The notes: generated from the letters alone by a model not told the origin. Counted from the first letter of the stretch, positions 1 through 8,381 are shown. The stretch: DNA of 64,000 nucleotides from Sphingomonas kyeonggiensis (GCF_014204495.1 NZ_JACHLN010000002.1:744001-808000), one strand, 5' to 3'. Numbers and translations: made by a program.

Positions 1-800
1 GCCGCCATCGTCGGGAACAGCGTCAGGAAATTCTGGTCATAGCCCGGCTGGCGCACGCCATAGTTCATGATCGTCGAGAACTGGACGATGCCGTTGAGGC
101 TCAGGCCCGCCGATTCCAGCTTGGCCGCGACCACCGGGTTGCGCAGCGTGCCATAGCTTTCGCCGAACAGGAATTTGGGCGAGGCCCAGCGATTATACTT
201 GCTGGTGTAGCGCAGGATCGCGCGGGCAAAGCCATCGGCATCCTGGTCGACGCCCCAGAAGTCCTTGCCGGTCTTGTCGCCGAGCGGCCGCGACCAGCCT
301 GCGCCGATCGCGTCGATGAACACCATGTCGGTCTTGTCGATCAGCGAATCGGGATTGGGGCCGAAGCCATAGGGTGCGGGGCGGATATATTCGGGATTGG
401 CGGTGGTCACGCGCACCGGCGCGAAGCTCCCCATGTGCAGCCAGATCGTCGGCGAGCCGGGCCCGCCATTGTAGAAATAGGTGACCGGGCGCGCACCCTT
501 CGCGCCGTCGCGGGTATAGGCGGTGTAGAAATAGGAAGCGGTCGGCTTGCCCTCGTCATCGCGGATTGTGAGCGTGCCGGCGGTGGCGGTATAGGCGATG
601 TTCTGGCCGCCGACCGTCACGTTCCCGTGGCTGACCGCGCTGGCTTCCTCGACCGGCGGGCGGGCCCATGCCGCCTCGGCCTCAGCCTTCATCTGCTCGC
701 GATAGCCCTGCCCCTTCCCCGCCGGCTGCTCGGCCTTGTCCTGCGCCCAGGCGGGCGCGGCAGTGGCGAGCAAAAGGCTGGTCAGGACAAGGCGGCGCAT
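1..800 (-). CDS. Peptidase S10 family serine carboxypeptidase-like protein (partial, C-terminus off window)
   Basis: The reading frame begins at ATG 800 and is still open at the window edge, giving about 266 residues. It opens with a signal peptide ending near the WAQ at residue 20, so the product is predicted to be periplasmic. An oxyanion-hole type motif, YFYNGGPGS, lies near residue 110, and the nucleophile elbow FGESYG puts the catalytic serine near residue 215. Both are hallmarks of the S10 carboxypeptidase family. The catalytic Asp and His would lie in the missing part. The gene is followed upstream (positions 886-1040) by a palindromic repeat block and has no obvious operon partner in view. 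The family assignment is firm; the substrate is unknown. Confidence 0.85.
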   Translation of the reverse strand, partial: MRRLVLTSLLLATAAPAWAQDKAEQPAGKGQGYREQMKAEAEAAWARPPVEEASAVSHGNVTVGGQNIAYTATAGTLTIRDDEGKPTASYFYTAYTRDGAKGARPVTYFYNGGPGSPTIWLHMGSFAPVRVTTANPEYIRPAPYGFGPNPDSLIDKTDMVFIDAIGAGWSRPLGDKTGKDFWGVDQDADGFARAILRYTSKYNRWASPKFLFGESYGTLRNPVVAAKLESAGLSLNGIVQFSTIMNYGVRQPGYDQNFLTLFPTMA

Positions 801-885
801 GCGGTGATTTCCCCGGTTTCGTGATGATTGCGAAACGAGGTTCGCATGGGGCTGCGGGGGAGGCAAGCTGGGGTGGAAGCATGTT

Positions 886-1040
886 GAGCCCTCTCCCGCG
901 AAAGCGGGAGAGGGTGGCGAGGCGCAGCCGAGCCGGGTGAGGGCCTGACCGAGCGGCAAGCGATGCGTGGCCGAGGTGCCCTCACCCTTCCGCCGCTTCG
1001 CGGCTCCCTCCCTCTCCCGCGAAAGCGGGAGAGGGAAAGC
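886..1040. repeat. REP-like palindromic block, two copies of a CCCTCTCCCGC hairpin
   Basis: Two identical 26-base palindromes, at 889-914 and 1010-1035, each consist of CCCTCTCCCGC, a short loop and the reverse complement. They are separated by about 95 bases, which themselves contain complementary stretches (GGTGAGGGC near 940 and GCCCTCACCC near 978). The whole block can fold into a large cruciform between the carboxypeptidase gene and the 3' end of mltG. It could act as a terminator for mltG. No coding sequence is supported here. Confidence 0.75.
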
Positions 1041-1043
1041 GGA

Positions 1044-1973
1044 TCACATCTCCCCGCGCGCCCTCCGGATAGCGTACCACTTCTGGACGTTGGCATTGTG
1101 CTGCTCGAGCGTGTCGGCGAACACATGGCCGCCGGTACCGTCCGCGACGAAATACAGCGCCGAGGAGGTCGCCGGATCGAGCACCGCGTCGATGCTGGCG
1201 CGGCCCGGATTGGTGATCGGACCAGCCGGCAGGCCGGTCTTCTCGTACGTGTTGTACTCGTTCTTCGCGTGCACTTCGGAGAGCAGCGGACGACGGCCCA
1301 GCGGCTTCCCCTTGGTGATCGGATAGATGAAGGTCGGGTCCGCCTGGAGCATCATGTTCTGGCGCAGGCGGTTCGAATAGACTGCGGCAACCGTCTTGCG
1401 CTCGTCGGGCTTGCCGGTTTCCTTCTCGACGATCGCGGCCAGGTTGATCGCCTCTTCGGGCGTGTTGACCGCGATGCCCGGCTTGCGGGCCTCCCACGCC
1501 TTGGCGAGATAGGTCGTCATCGCCTTCTGCATGCGATCGAGCACCGACTGGCGGGTGTCGCCGCGATTATAGGCATAGCTGTCCGGCAGCACCGAGCCTT
1601 CGGCGGGCACCTGGATCTCGCCACTGAGCTGCGGCGCCTTCATCAACGCCTCATAGACCAGGATCGAAGGCGTGCCCTCGGGAATGGTCACGAAGCGCTG
1701 GAGCGTCTTGCCGCCCTGCATCATCTTGAGGATGTCGGACTGGCTGAGATGCGCCGGCACGCGATATTCGCCGGCCTTGATCGGATCGCTGCCGCCAAGC
1801 ACCTTGGCGAGGATCAGGAACTGGCGGGCCGAGCCGATCGCGCCGGCCTTTTCCAGCTCGGTCGCGGCGCGCGACAGGCTGGAGCCCTCGGGAATCAGGA
1901 CCGAGACATTCTGCTTCGCCGGCCCCGCCCCGCCCCAGAGCTGGAGCACGGCCATGCCGAGCGCGACCAGCAC
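1044..1973 (-). CDS. mltG: Endolytic murein transglycosylase MltG (YceG-like)
   Basis: MltG cuts nascent glycan strands at the inner membrane and so limits glycan length. The YceG/MltG domain fills most of the 309 residues shown. The catalytic glutamate lies in the IVEKET motif near residues 181-186, followed by AAVYSNRL and the QADPT segment typical of the family. The start is uncertain. GTG 1973 falls inside the membrane helix, and the frame stays open upstream to about position 2075, encoding a basic stretch (KPRKRR) just before that helix, as expected for a type II membrane protein. No ATG, GTG or TTG is present there, only CTG codons at 2072 and 2006. The gene lies directly downstream of fabF and is probably co-transcribed with it. 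Confidence 0.9.
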   Translation of the reverse strand: MLVALGMAVLQLWGGAGPAKQNVSVLIPEGSSLSRAATELEKAGAIGSARQFLILAKVLGGSDPIKAGEYRVPAHLSQSDILKMMQGGKTLQRFVTIPEGTPSILVYEALMKAPQLSGEIQVPAEGSVLPDSYAYNRGDTRQSVLDRMQKAMTTYLAKAWEARKPGIAVNTPEEAINLAAIVEKETGKPDERKTVAAVYSNRLRQNMMLQADPTFIYPITKGKPLGRRPLLSEVHAKNEYNTYEKTGLPAGPITNPGRASIDAVLDPATSSALYFVADGTGGHVFADTLEQHNANVQKWYAIRRARGEM

Positions 1974-2064
1974 CAGGATCGCGACCAGCAGCGCGCAGCC
2001 GCCCAGACGCCGCTTGCGCGGCTTCCGGGCGGGATTCGCGGCAGGTGCCGGCGTTGGCGTGTCC

Positions 2065-3324
2065 TCAGACAGCCTTCATCACCAGGCTGGCATTGGTGCC
2101 GCCGAAGCCGAACGAGTTGTTCAGGACGGCCTTCACCTTGCGCTCCTTGGCGACATGCGGGACGAGATCGACGCCCGCGCAATTCTCGCTCGGATTGTCG
2201 AGGTTGAGCGTCGGCGGCACGATCTGGTCGCGCAGCGCCAGGATGCAGAAGATGCTCTCCACCGCGCCGGCACCGCCGAGCAGGTGGCCGATCGCCGACT
2301 TGGTCGAGCTCATCGACAGGCCGCCGATCGCGTCGCCGAACAGGCGGCGGACCGCACCGAGCTCAAGCTCGTCGCCGAGCGGAGTCGAGGTGCCATGGGC
2401 GTTGATGTAATCGATGTCCGACAGCGCCAGGCCCGACTTCTTCACCGCCATCTGCATCGAGCGGAACGCGCCCGAGCCTTCCGGGTGCGGCGCGGTCACG
2501 TGATAGGCGTCGCCCGACAGGCCATAGCCGACCACTTCGCAATAGATCTTCGCGCCGCGAGCCTTGGCATGCTCATATTCCTCGAGCACCACCACGCCGG
2601 CGCCTTCGCCCATGACGAAACCGTCGCGGCCCTGGTCCCAGGGGCGGCTGGCCTTGGTGGGATCGTCGCGGAAACCGGTGGAGAGCGCGCGGGCCTGGCC
2701 GAAGCCGGCGATGCCGATCGGGCAGACCGTGCTCTCGGCGCCGCCGGCGAGCATGATGTCGGCATCGTCCATCGCGATCATGCGCGCGGCGTCGCCGATC
2801 GAGTGGGCGCCGGTCGAGCAGGCGGTGACCACGGCGTGGTTCGGGCCCATAAGGCCGTATTTGATGCTGACCTGGCCCGAGATCAGGTTGATCAGGCGGC
2901 CATGGACGAAGTGCGGCGAGACGCGCTTCGGGCCCTTTTCGGCGAGGACGAGCGATTCGCTCTCGATGCCCGGCAGGCCGCCGATTCCCGAACCGATCGA
3001 GCAACCGGCGCGGAATCGGGTCGCCTCGTCCATGTCGAGCAGGCCGGCATCCTCGATCGCCTGGCCGGCGGCATCGATGCCGTAGATGATGAAGGGATCG
3101 ACCTGGCGTTGGATCTTGTGATCGACGCGCTTGCCGGGATCGAAGCCATATTCATGGTCCGGACCCTTCACTTCGCAGGCGTAATTGCTCTGGAAATCGG
3201 TCGCGTCGAAGCGCGTGATCGTGCCCGCGCCGGACTTGGCGGCGATGATATTCTTCCAGGCAGTCTCGACGTCCGCGCCCAGCGGGGTGACGAGGCCAAG
3301 GCCGGTGACGACTACACGGCGCAT
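2065..3324 (-). CDS. fabF: Beta-ketoacyl-ACP synthase II
   Basis: FabF condenses malonyl-ACP with acyl-ACP during fatty-acid elongation in the cytoplasm. The 419-residue length is normal for the family. The Cys-His-His triad is visible: Cys169 in TACSTGAHS, His310 in NAHGTSTPLGD, and His347 in KSAIGHLLGGAGAVE. The C-terminal SFGFGGTNAS loop is intact. The gene starts at ATG 3324, downstream of acpP, with a hairpin and T-tract between the two genes, so fabF expression probably depends on read-through or on its own promoter. mltG follows immediately. Confidence 0.97.
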   Translation of the reverse strand: MRRVVVTGLGLVTPLGADVETAWKNIIAAKSGAGTITRFDATDFQSNYACEVKGPDHEYGFDPGKRVDHKIQRQVDPFIIYGIDAAGQAIEDAGLLDMDEATRFRAGCSIGSGIGGLPGIESESLVLAEKGPKRVSPHFVHGRLINLISGQVSIKYGLMGPNHAVVTACSTGAHSIGDAARMIAMDDADIMLAGGAESTVCPIGIAGFGQARALSTGFRDDPTKASRPWDQGRDGFVMGEGAGVVVLEEYEHAKARGAKIYCEVVGYGLSGDAYHVTAPHPEGSGAFRSMQMAVKKSGLALSDIDYINAHGTSTPLGDELELGAVRRLFGDAIGGLSMSSTKSAIGHLLGGAGAVESIFCILALRDQIVPPTLNLDNPSENCAGVDLVPHVAKERKVKAVLNNSFGFGGTNASLVMKAV

Positions 3325-3392
3325 CCGATTTCTCCGTCAAACTTCAAACTATCGCGCATGAAAGCAGCCTAAATGCCTGTTTTCACCGCCAA

Positions 3393-3442
3393 AACAAAAC
3401 GGCTCCCCGCCCAACTCTTTTCGAGCCCGGGACGGGGAGCCG
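3393..3442 (-). terminator. Intrinsic terminator after acpP
   Basis: Arms CGGCTCCCCG (3400-3409) and CGGGGAGCCG (3433-3442) form a perfect 10-bp stem. Read on the minus strand, the stem is followed by GTTTTGTTTTGG. The element lies between the stop of acpP and the start of fabF, so it would cut transcription after the very abundant acpP message and let a fraction through to fabF. Confidence 0.8.
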
Positions 3443-3490
3443 CTGGATTCTCAAGCTCGGCCCATAAGGGCACGATCGCCTGGAGGGCGA

Positions 3491-3739
3491 TCAGCCCGCC
3501 TGGTGCTCGGAGATGTAGGAGACCGCGTCGCCGACGGTGCTGATCTTCTCAGCCGCGTCGTCGGGGATCTCGACACCGAATTCCTCTTCGAACGCCATCA
3601 CCAGCTCGACGATGTCGAGGCTGTCGGCGCCCAGGTCATCAATGAAGCTCGCCGTCGGCGAAACGTCGCCTGCGTCGACACCGAGGTGATCGACGACGAG
3701 CGCAGTCACGCGGGTGGTGATCTCTTCCTGAGTGGCCAT
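3491..3739 (-). CDS. acpP: Acyl carrier protein
   Basis: This is a small acidic protein of 82 residues that carries acyl chains on a 4'-phosphopantetheine arm. The attachment site is Ser40 in the conserved GADSLD motif, followed by the helix II sequence [12 protein letters not shown]. Length and charge are typical. The start at ATG 3739 is preceded by AAAGGAAAAC, a good ribosome binding site. It sits between a small secreted-protein gene and fabF in the minus-strand fatty-acid block, with an intrinsic terminator downstream. Confidence 0.98.
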   Translation of the reverse strand: MATQEEITTRVTALVVDHLGVDAGDVSPTASFIDDLGADSLDIVELVMAFEEEFGVEIPDDAAEKISTVGDAVSYISEHQAG

Positions 3740-3839
3740 GGTCCCTGTTTTCCTTTGTAGCTAGGGGCTCAATATCGTTGGAACGCACCTAGATCGCACA
3801 TGGTGCCGTTGCAAGAGGGTGCGCGCACCGGCTTCGACG

Positions 3840-4376
3840 TCAGGCTTCGGAAAACTGCCAGACCGAGTAGCGCACGGTGCTGAGAAACAGGAAATATTTG
3901 TTGAGCAGCGCGGCGTTGGCGCGCGTCTGCTTCGCTTCGTCGGTGACCGAGGCGATCACCAGCTGCTGCATTTCCTGAGTGGTAAGCGGGCGGTTGCGGG
4001 CATCTTCGGGCAGCGCGTCGAACTGCGATTCCAGCTCGCCGACGTTGAAACCCTGTGCCGAAACAAAGGTTTCCGCGATCGGCAGGCCGAGCTTGGCGAG
4101 CGTATAGACCCGGGCGGCCTCCAGCGCCGCTTCGGACCATTTGTTCGCGTCCGCGCATTCCTTCGCGGCGATCGAGATGCCGCTGCCCACCGCCGCATCA
4201 TAGGTGGGACGCACGGCGACGCCCTCCCCCATGTTGCGCGTGACATCGCCGGAGATCTGCGCCTGGAGCGCGGGCTTGAGCTTGCCGATCACGCAATCGA
4301 TGGTGGCGAGGTCGGCGGCATGTGCCGGGGCCGCGAGCGCTACGGCCGCAAGGGCCGCGAATCCGAAAATACGCAT
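3840..4376 (-). CDS. Secreted hypothetical protein embedded in the fab gene run
   Basis: The family is not recognised. The product is 178 residues from ATG 4376, chosen because a clean signal peptide (MRIFGFAALAAVALAAPAHA) begins there; an upstream GTG at 4403 would add nine residues ahead of it. The mature part is mainly helical in appearance, with one cysteine at the start (TIDCVIG) and another in AAKECADA, so a periplasmic disulfide is possible. It lies about 30 bases after the fabG stop and before acpP, so it may be co-transcribed with fabG. No catalytic motif is visible, and nothing in the sequence links it to fatty-acid synthesis. Confidence 0.7.
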   Translation of the reverse strand: MRIFGFAALAAVALAAPAHAADLATIDCVIGKLKPALQAQISGDVTRNMGEGVAVRPTYDAAVGSGISIAAKECADANKWSEAALEAARVYTLAKLGLPIAETFVSAQGFNVGELESQFDALPEDARNRPLTTQEMQQLVIASVTDEAKQTRANAALLNKYFLFLSTVRYSVWQFSEA

Positions 4377-4406
4377 AGAATTCAAACTCCAGCCCCCGGA
4401 CACGGT

Positions 4407-5144
4407 TTACAGCATCGCCATGCCGCCGTTCACATGCAAGGTCTGACCGGTGACATAGCCGGCTTCCTTGCTGGCGAGATAGACGACGGCGGCGCCGATA
4501 TCCTCGCCCGTGCCGAGGTCGCCCGCCGGGATGCGGGTGAGCAGCGCGGTCTTCTGCGCCTCGGGCAGCACATCGGTCATCGCCGAGCGGATGAAGCCGG
4601 GAGCGACGCAGTTGACCGTGATGTTGCGGCTGGCAAGCTCCTGGGCAACCGCCTTGGACATGCCGACCAGGCCGGCCTTGGAGGCGGCGTAATTGGCCTG
4701 GCCCGGGTTGCCGGTCGCGCCAACGACGGAGGTGATCGAAATCACGCGGCCGAATCGGGCCTTCATCATCGGCTTGGCGGCAGCACGGATCAGACGGAAG
4801 GCGGCTTCGAGGTTGACCGAGATCACCTGATCCCACTCATCGTCCTTCATCCGCATGGTGAGGTTGTCGCGGGTGACACCGGCATTGTTGACGAGGATAT
4901 CGAGCTTGCCGAGCGCTTCCACGGCCTGCGGGACCAGCGCATCGACCTGCGCCGGATCGGACAGGTTGCAAGGCAGCGCGACATGATCGCCGCCGAGCTC
5001 GGCAAGGAATGCCTCGAGCTTCTCGACATTGCTGCCGGATACGGCGAGCCGCGCACCCTGGGCGGCCAGCGCCTTGGCGATCGCCGAACCGATACCGCCC
5101 GAAGCGCCGGTGACGAGGGCAGTCATGCCAGTGAGGTCGAACAT
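4407..5144 (-). CDS. fabG: 3-oxoacyl-ACP reductase
   Basis: FabG is the NADPH-dependent reductase of fatty-acid elongation, a short-chain dehydrogenase of 245 residues. The cofactor glycine motif GASGGIG lies at residues 13-19 and NNAG near 86-89. The catalytic residues Ser139, Tyr152 and Lys156 (in NYAASK) are all present. The C-terminus GQTLHVNGGMAML is typical of FabG rather than of other SDRs. The position between fabD and acpP supports the specific assignment. A REP-type inverted repeat separates it from fabD. Confidence 0.96.
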   Translation of the reverse strand: MFDLTGMTALVTGASGGIGSAIAKALAAQGARLAVSGSNVEKLEAFLAELGGDHVALPCNLSDPAQVDALVPQAVEALGKLDILVNNAGVTRDNLTMRMKDDEWDQVISVNLEAAFRLIRAAAKPMMKARFGRVISITSVVGATGNPGQANYAASKAGLVGMSKAVAQELASRNITVNCVAPGFIRSAMTDVLPEAQKTALLTRIPAGDLGTGEDIGAAVVYLASKEAGYVTGQTLHVNGGMAML

Positions 5145-5160
5145 GGTCTTTCTCCTATTT

Positions 5161-5236
5161 CGTCATCCCGGCGAAAGCCGGGATCTCAGGCCATCTCGTG
5201 CCATCGCACGAGATCCCGGCTTTCGCCGGGATGACG
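5161..5236. repeat. REP-like element with perfect 27-bp inverted arms (copy 1)
   Basis: Arms at 5161-5187 and 5210-5236 are perfect reverse complements over 27 bases, and each arm also contains its own palindrome (CCCGGCGAAAGCCGGG). The 22-base spacer is unique. It lies between fabD and fabG. The same arms recur with a different spacer at 35507-35587, so this is a dispersed element and not a simple terminator. Confidence 0.85.
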
Positions 5237-5243
5237 GCCAAAA

Positions 5244-6179
5244 TTACAGGCTCTTCGCCAGCGCCTCGATGTCGTCCATCGTCACCACGCTGACCGGGGC
5301 CGCGTCCGGGGTGATGCGCTTGACCATGCCGCCCAGCACCTTGCCGCCGAACTCGACATAATCGGTCACGCTCGCCGCGAACATCGCCAGCACCGATTCG
5401 CGCCAACGGACCATGCCGGTGACCTGCTCGACGAGCAGCGCGCGGATCGTGTCGGGGTCGGCGACCGGGGCAGCGGTTACATTGGCATAGACCGGCACCA
5501 GCGGCGCCTGGAGCGTCACGGCGGCGAGCGCTTCGGCCATCGCATCGGCAGCGGGCTGCATCAGCGGGCAGTGGAAGGGCGCGGAGACCGGCAGGAGCAG
5601 CGCGCGCTTGGCGCCCATTTCCTTGGCGATCGGCAGCGCGCGCTCGATCGCCTCGCGGTGGCCCGAGATCACCACCTGCGACGGATCATTGTCGTTGGCG
5701 ACGGTGCAGACCTGGCCCTCTGCCGCGGCGTCCGCAATGGCCTGGGCCTTTTCGCGGTCGGCGCCGAGAATCGCGGCCATCGCGCCGACGCCGACGGGCA
5801 CCGCCGCCTGCATCGCGTCCCCGCGGATGCGCAGCAGCTTCGCCGTGGTGGCGAGATCGAAGGCACCGGCGGCGCAGAGCGCGGTATATTCGCCGAGGCT
5901 GTGGCCGGCGACGAAATCGGCCTTGTCGGCGAGGCGGATGCCGCCTTCCTTCTCGAGCACGCGCAGCACCGCGATGGCATTGGCCATGATCGCCGGCTGG
6001 GCATTGGCGGTGAGGGTCAGTTCGTCCTCGGGGCCTTCGCTCATCAGCTTGAAGAGATTCTGGCCCAGCGCGTCATCGACTTCCTGGAAGACTTCGCGGG
6101 CGGTGGCGCTTGCTTCGGCAAGGGCCTTGCCCATGCCGACGGCCTGGCTGCCCTGGCCGGGGAAGATGAAGGCGCGCAT
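5244..6179 (-). CDS. fabD: Malonyl-CoA:ACP transacylase
   Basis: FabD loads malonyl groups onto ACP. The 311 residues match the family length. The N-terminal FIFPGQGSQ motif, the nucleophile Ser94 in GHSLGEY, the conserved Arg in LLRIRGDAMQ and the catalytic His in APFHCPLM are all visible. It starts at ATG 6179 and is the first gene of the minus-strand fatty-acid block. The divergent gap to the RcnB-like gene (6180-6393) should hold its promoter. Confidence 0.96.
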   Translation of the reverse strand: MRAFIFPGQGSQAVGMGKALAEASATAREVFQEVDDALGQNLFKLMSEGPEDELTLTANAQPAIMANAIAVLRVLEKEGGIRLADKADFVAGHSLGEYTALCAAGAFDLATTAKLLRIRGDAMQAAVPVGVGAMAAILGADREKAQAIADAAAEGQVCTVANDNDPSQVVISGHREAIERALPIAKEMGAKRALLLPVSAPFHCPLMQPAADAMAEALAAVTLQAPLVPVYANVTAAPVADPDTIRALLVEQVTGMVRWRESVLAMFAASVTDYVEFGGKVLGGMVKRITPDAAPVSVVTMDDIEALAKSL

Positions 6180-6393
6180 GTGTGTCTCCTGTCAGCGGCT
6201 GCGTGCGATTGGGGCCGCGCGTTAGGCCTGCACCATCCGCGAGGCAAGCGCCAAGCTGAACGGACCGGACAGGATTGCGAAACATTGCGACCATTTCGCA
6301 ATGCCGGAGACAAACGTCTGCGACACGCCGCCCCCAGATTGCCCTCAACGCCGAAGCAACCCGGCGCCAGAAGAAAGAAAGAGGAGCGCAATC

Positions 6394-6729
6394 ATGAAGA
6401 AGTTCATTCTCGCCGCCGTCGCCATGTCGATGGTCGCCACCCCGGTGCTCGCCGCTGCCCCGCAGCAGCATGGCCGCCCGCCGGCGCACCAGGTGGTCAC
6501 CAAGAAGAAGGTGGTCGTCACCAAGCAGGCCTATCGCAGCAACTGGCGCAAGGGCGAGCGCTTCGACAGCCGCCAGGCGCGCAACTACCGCCAGATCGAC
6601 TATCGCAAGTATCGCGGCCTGAAGGCCCCGCCGCGCGGCTATCGCTATGTCCAGTCGGGCAATGACGCGGTGCTGGTCGGCATCACCTCCGGCATCATCG
6701 CCGCGGTGATCGCGGGCGCGATCCGCTAA
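6394..6729 (+). CDS. RcnB-family periplasmic protein
   Basis: A 111-residue exported protein. The start at ATG 6394 is preceded by GAGGAGCGCAATC and opens a clear signal peptide ending at VLAAAP. A basic mature region leads to the conserved YRQIDYRKYRGLKAPPRGYR segment and a hydrophobic C-terminal stretch (VLVGITSGIIAAVIAGAI), the pattern of the RcnB family. Escherichia coli RcnB influences nickel and cobalt homeostasis, but most RcnB-like proteins in sphingomonads have no proven metal role. It is followed by its own terminator at 6753-6781, so it is probably monocistronic. Confidence 0.75.
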   Translation: MKKFILAAVAMSMVATPVLAAAPQQHGRPPAHQVVTKKKVVVTKQAYRSNWRKGERFDSRQARNYRQIDYRKYRGLKAPPRGYRYVQSGNDAVLVGITSGIIAAVIAGAIR

Positions 6730-6752
6730 GCAAAACGCCGAAAGGCACCATG

Positions 6753-6781
6753 AAACGGCAGGGCCATGCCCTGCCGTTTTA
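6753..6781 (+). terminator. Intrinsic terminator after the RcnB-like gene
   Basis: A perfect 12-bp stem is formed by AAACGGCAGGGC (6753-6764) and its complement (6768-6779) around a three-base loop. It runs into TTTT on the plus strand, 24 bases after the stop codon. Confidence 0.85.
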
Positions 6782-6860
6782 CATCTGCAACACGAATCCG
6801 ACTCCTCGTTTCGCTAGCGTTAGTGTTATGGTTAACGCGTTCGACTGGGAGGAGTGCAGG

Positions 6861-7826
6861 ATGTTCCGGGCAACCCTTACGGCCCTTTCCGTGGCCATGC
6901 TCATGCCGTTCGCCGCACAGGCCCAGCCGACTCCACGGGATCGCGACGATCCCGCCCTGGCTCCGGATTTCGAAGGCCAGGTCGCCTATTTCGGCAATTA
7001 TACCGGCAAGACCTCGGTCACCGCCGATCTGCGCCGGCGCGAGCAGACCCCCTGCCCCTATCCCGACCAGCGCTGCTACCAGCAGGTCGTCGGCGGTGGC
7101 GTGAAGGTGGTGCTCAGCTTCGATGGCGAGCATATCACCGGCTTCTACTATTCGGTCGGCGGGTTCGAGGGCCCCAATGGACTGCGCGAAGGCACGCTGA
7201 TCGGCCGGCGCACCCCGGTGGGCTGCGAACTCTACGAGGCCGACGGCACGATGTGGCAGGCGACGACCTGCGGCAGCAAGGGATTCCAGGGCCAGATCGT
7301 CTCGGTGCGCGGCATCCCCAAACAGTCGGAAGTGACCTTCTCCACCGTCGGCATGTTCGTGCGCGACACCGGCTGGATCACCCGGCTGGGCGAGGAAGAG
7401 GCACGCCGCGACCGGCGGATCAACTGGCTGACCCAGAAGCTCGATGGCGTGGGCGGCGCGGAAGGTCGCTTCCGCGCGGCGATCGAACTCGACAGCTATT
7501 CGCGCCACTTCCGCGGCATCGACATGGGGCGGGTTTCGGAGCCAGTGCAGTCGGGCAAGCGCAAGAAGAACCGCGAATGGTACCTCGACAGCAGCTATGG
7601 CCGGCCTGACGGCAGCACCGGCAATATCCGGGGCGTGATCTACAATGAGCGGTTGCGCTGCCTCCAATGGGATGACGAGCCCTGCGGCCCGATCCACCCG
7701 CCGGCGGATTTCCCCAAGCCGAGGCTCGACGATGACGGCGGCTGGCTTTCGCGCAGCCCGGCCCCGATCGTGCCCAGCGACACGCGCCCCGTGCCGCGTC
7801 CGCGTGGGAATGGGGATCGCTACTAG
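6861..7826 (+). CDS. Secreted hypothetical protein, 321 residues
   Basis: The family is not recognised. The start at ATG 6861 is chosen because GGGAGGAGTGCAGG precedes it and a signal peptide ending in AAQAQ begins there. The mature part is rich in paired cysteines (CPYPDQRC, CELYE, TTCGSKG, LRCLQWDDEPCG), which fits a disulfide-stabilised periplasmic or secreted fold. The C-terminus is proline-rich and probably disordered. No enzyme motif is visible. It stands alone between a terminator and the ribosomal protein operon. Confidence 0.7.
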   Translation: MFRATLTALSVAMLMPFAAQAQPTPRDRDDPALAPDFEGQVAYFGNYTGKTSVTADLRRREQTPCPYPDQRCYQQVVGGGVKVVLSFDGEHITGFYYSVGGFEGPNGLREGTLIGRRTPVGCELYEADGTMWQATTCGSKGFQGQIVSVRGIPKQSEVTFSTVGMFVRDTGWITRLGEEEARRDRRINWLTQKLDGVGGAEGRFRAAIELDSYSRHFRGIDMGRVSEPVQSGKRKKNREWYLDSSYGRPDGSTGNIRGVIYNERLRCLQWDDEPCGPIHPPADFPKPRLDDDGGWLSRSPAPIVPSDTRPVPRPRGNGDRY

Positions 7827-7914
7827 GCTTGCCAGCAGCCCCGCCCTGAGCTAAGGGCCCGCCTTCGTTCGAGTGGGGACGCGATTCCCGCTCGCGCGAC
7901 CATTGAATTGAGAC

Positions 7915-7960
7915 GACAGCCGGAGGGGCGTCACACGGGGTGGCGTCAGCGATCGGCCAA
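7915..7960 (+). promoter_or_regulatory. Candidate ribosomal leader (S6:S18-type) upstream of rpsF
   Basis: Inside the leader, CGTCAC (7929-7934) can pair with GTGGCG (7940-7945) around the loop ACGGG, allowing one G-U pair. Flanking GCCG (7919-7922) and CGGC (7954-7957) can close an outer stem with internal loops. An autoregulatory hairpin bound by the S6:S18 complex is established upstream of rpsF in many bacteria. Position and general shape fit, but I have not checked the family consensus, so this is a candidate only. Confidence 0.4.
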
Positions 7961-7975
7961 CAGTGAGAAAGACGC

Positions 7976-8368
7976 ATGGCTCTTTACGAGCACGTGTTCC
8001 TTGCGCGCCAGGATCTGGCACAGGCGCAGGTGGACGCTCTGGCGGAAGCCGCCACCAAGATCATCGAGGACAACAACGGCAAGGTCGTGAAGACCGAGAC
8101 CTGGGGTCTTCGTTCGCTTGCCTATCGTATCGCGAAGAACCGCAAGGCGCACTACGTGATGCTCGAAATCGATGCCCCGGCGGGTGTCGTCGCCGAGCTC
8201 GAGCGCCAGACGCAGATCAACGAAGACGTGATCCGCTACATGACCGTCAAGGTCGATGAGCTGGAGCAGGGTCCGAGCGTGATGATGCGCAAGGGTGACC
8301 GCGAGCGTGGCCGTGGCCGTCGCGATCGCGACGAAGCCGGCGGCAACACCGGTTTCGGCGGCGAATAA
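7976..8368 (+). CDS. rpsF: 30S ribosomal protein S6
   Basis: A 130-residue small-subunit protein that binds 16S rRNA with S18. The N-terminus ([13 protein letters not shown]) and the [19 protein letters not shown] core are characteristic of S6. The tail from about residue 105 is rich in Arg, Gly and Asp, longer than in E. coli and common in alphaproteobacteria. It is the first gene of an rpsF-rpsR-rplI operon, with 13 bases to rpsR and a structured leader upstream. Confidence 0.98.
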   Translation: MALYEHVFLARQDLAQAQVDALAEAATKIIEDNNGKVVKTETWGLRSLAYRIAKNRKAHYVMLEIDAPAGVVAELERQTQINEDVIRYMTVKVDELEQGPSVMMRKGDRERGRGRRDRDEAGGNTGFGGE

Positions 8369-8381
8369 GGAGATATAGACC

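Noticed and set aside
963..2207. 414-residue plus-strand open frame over mltG
   Set aside because: It runs antisense through mltG and the end of fabF and has Arg/His/Asp-rich shadow composition. MltG motifs on the other strand are clear.
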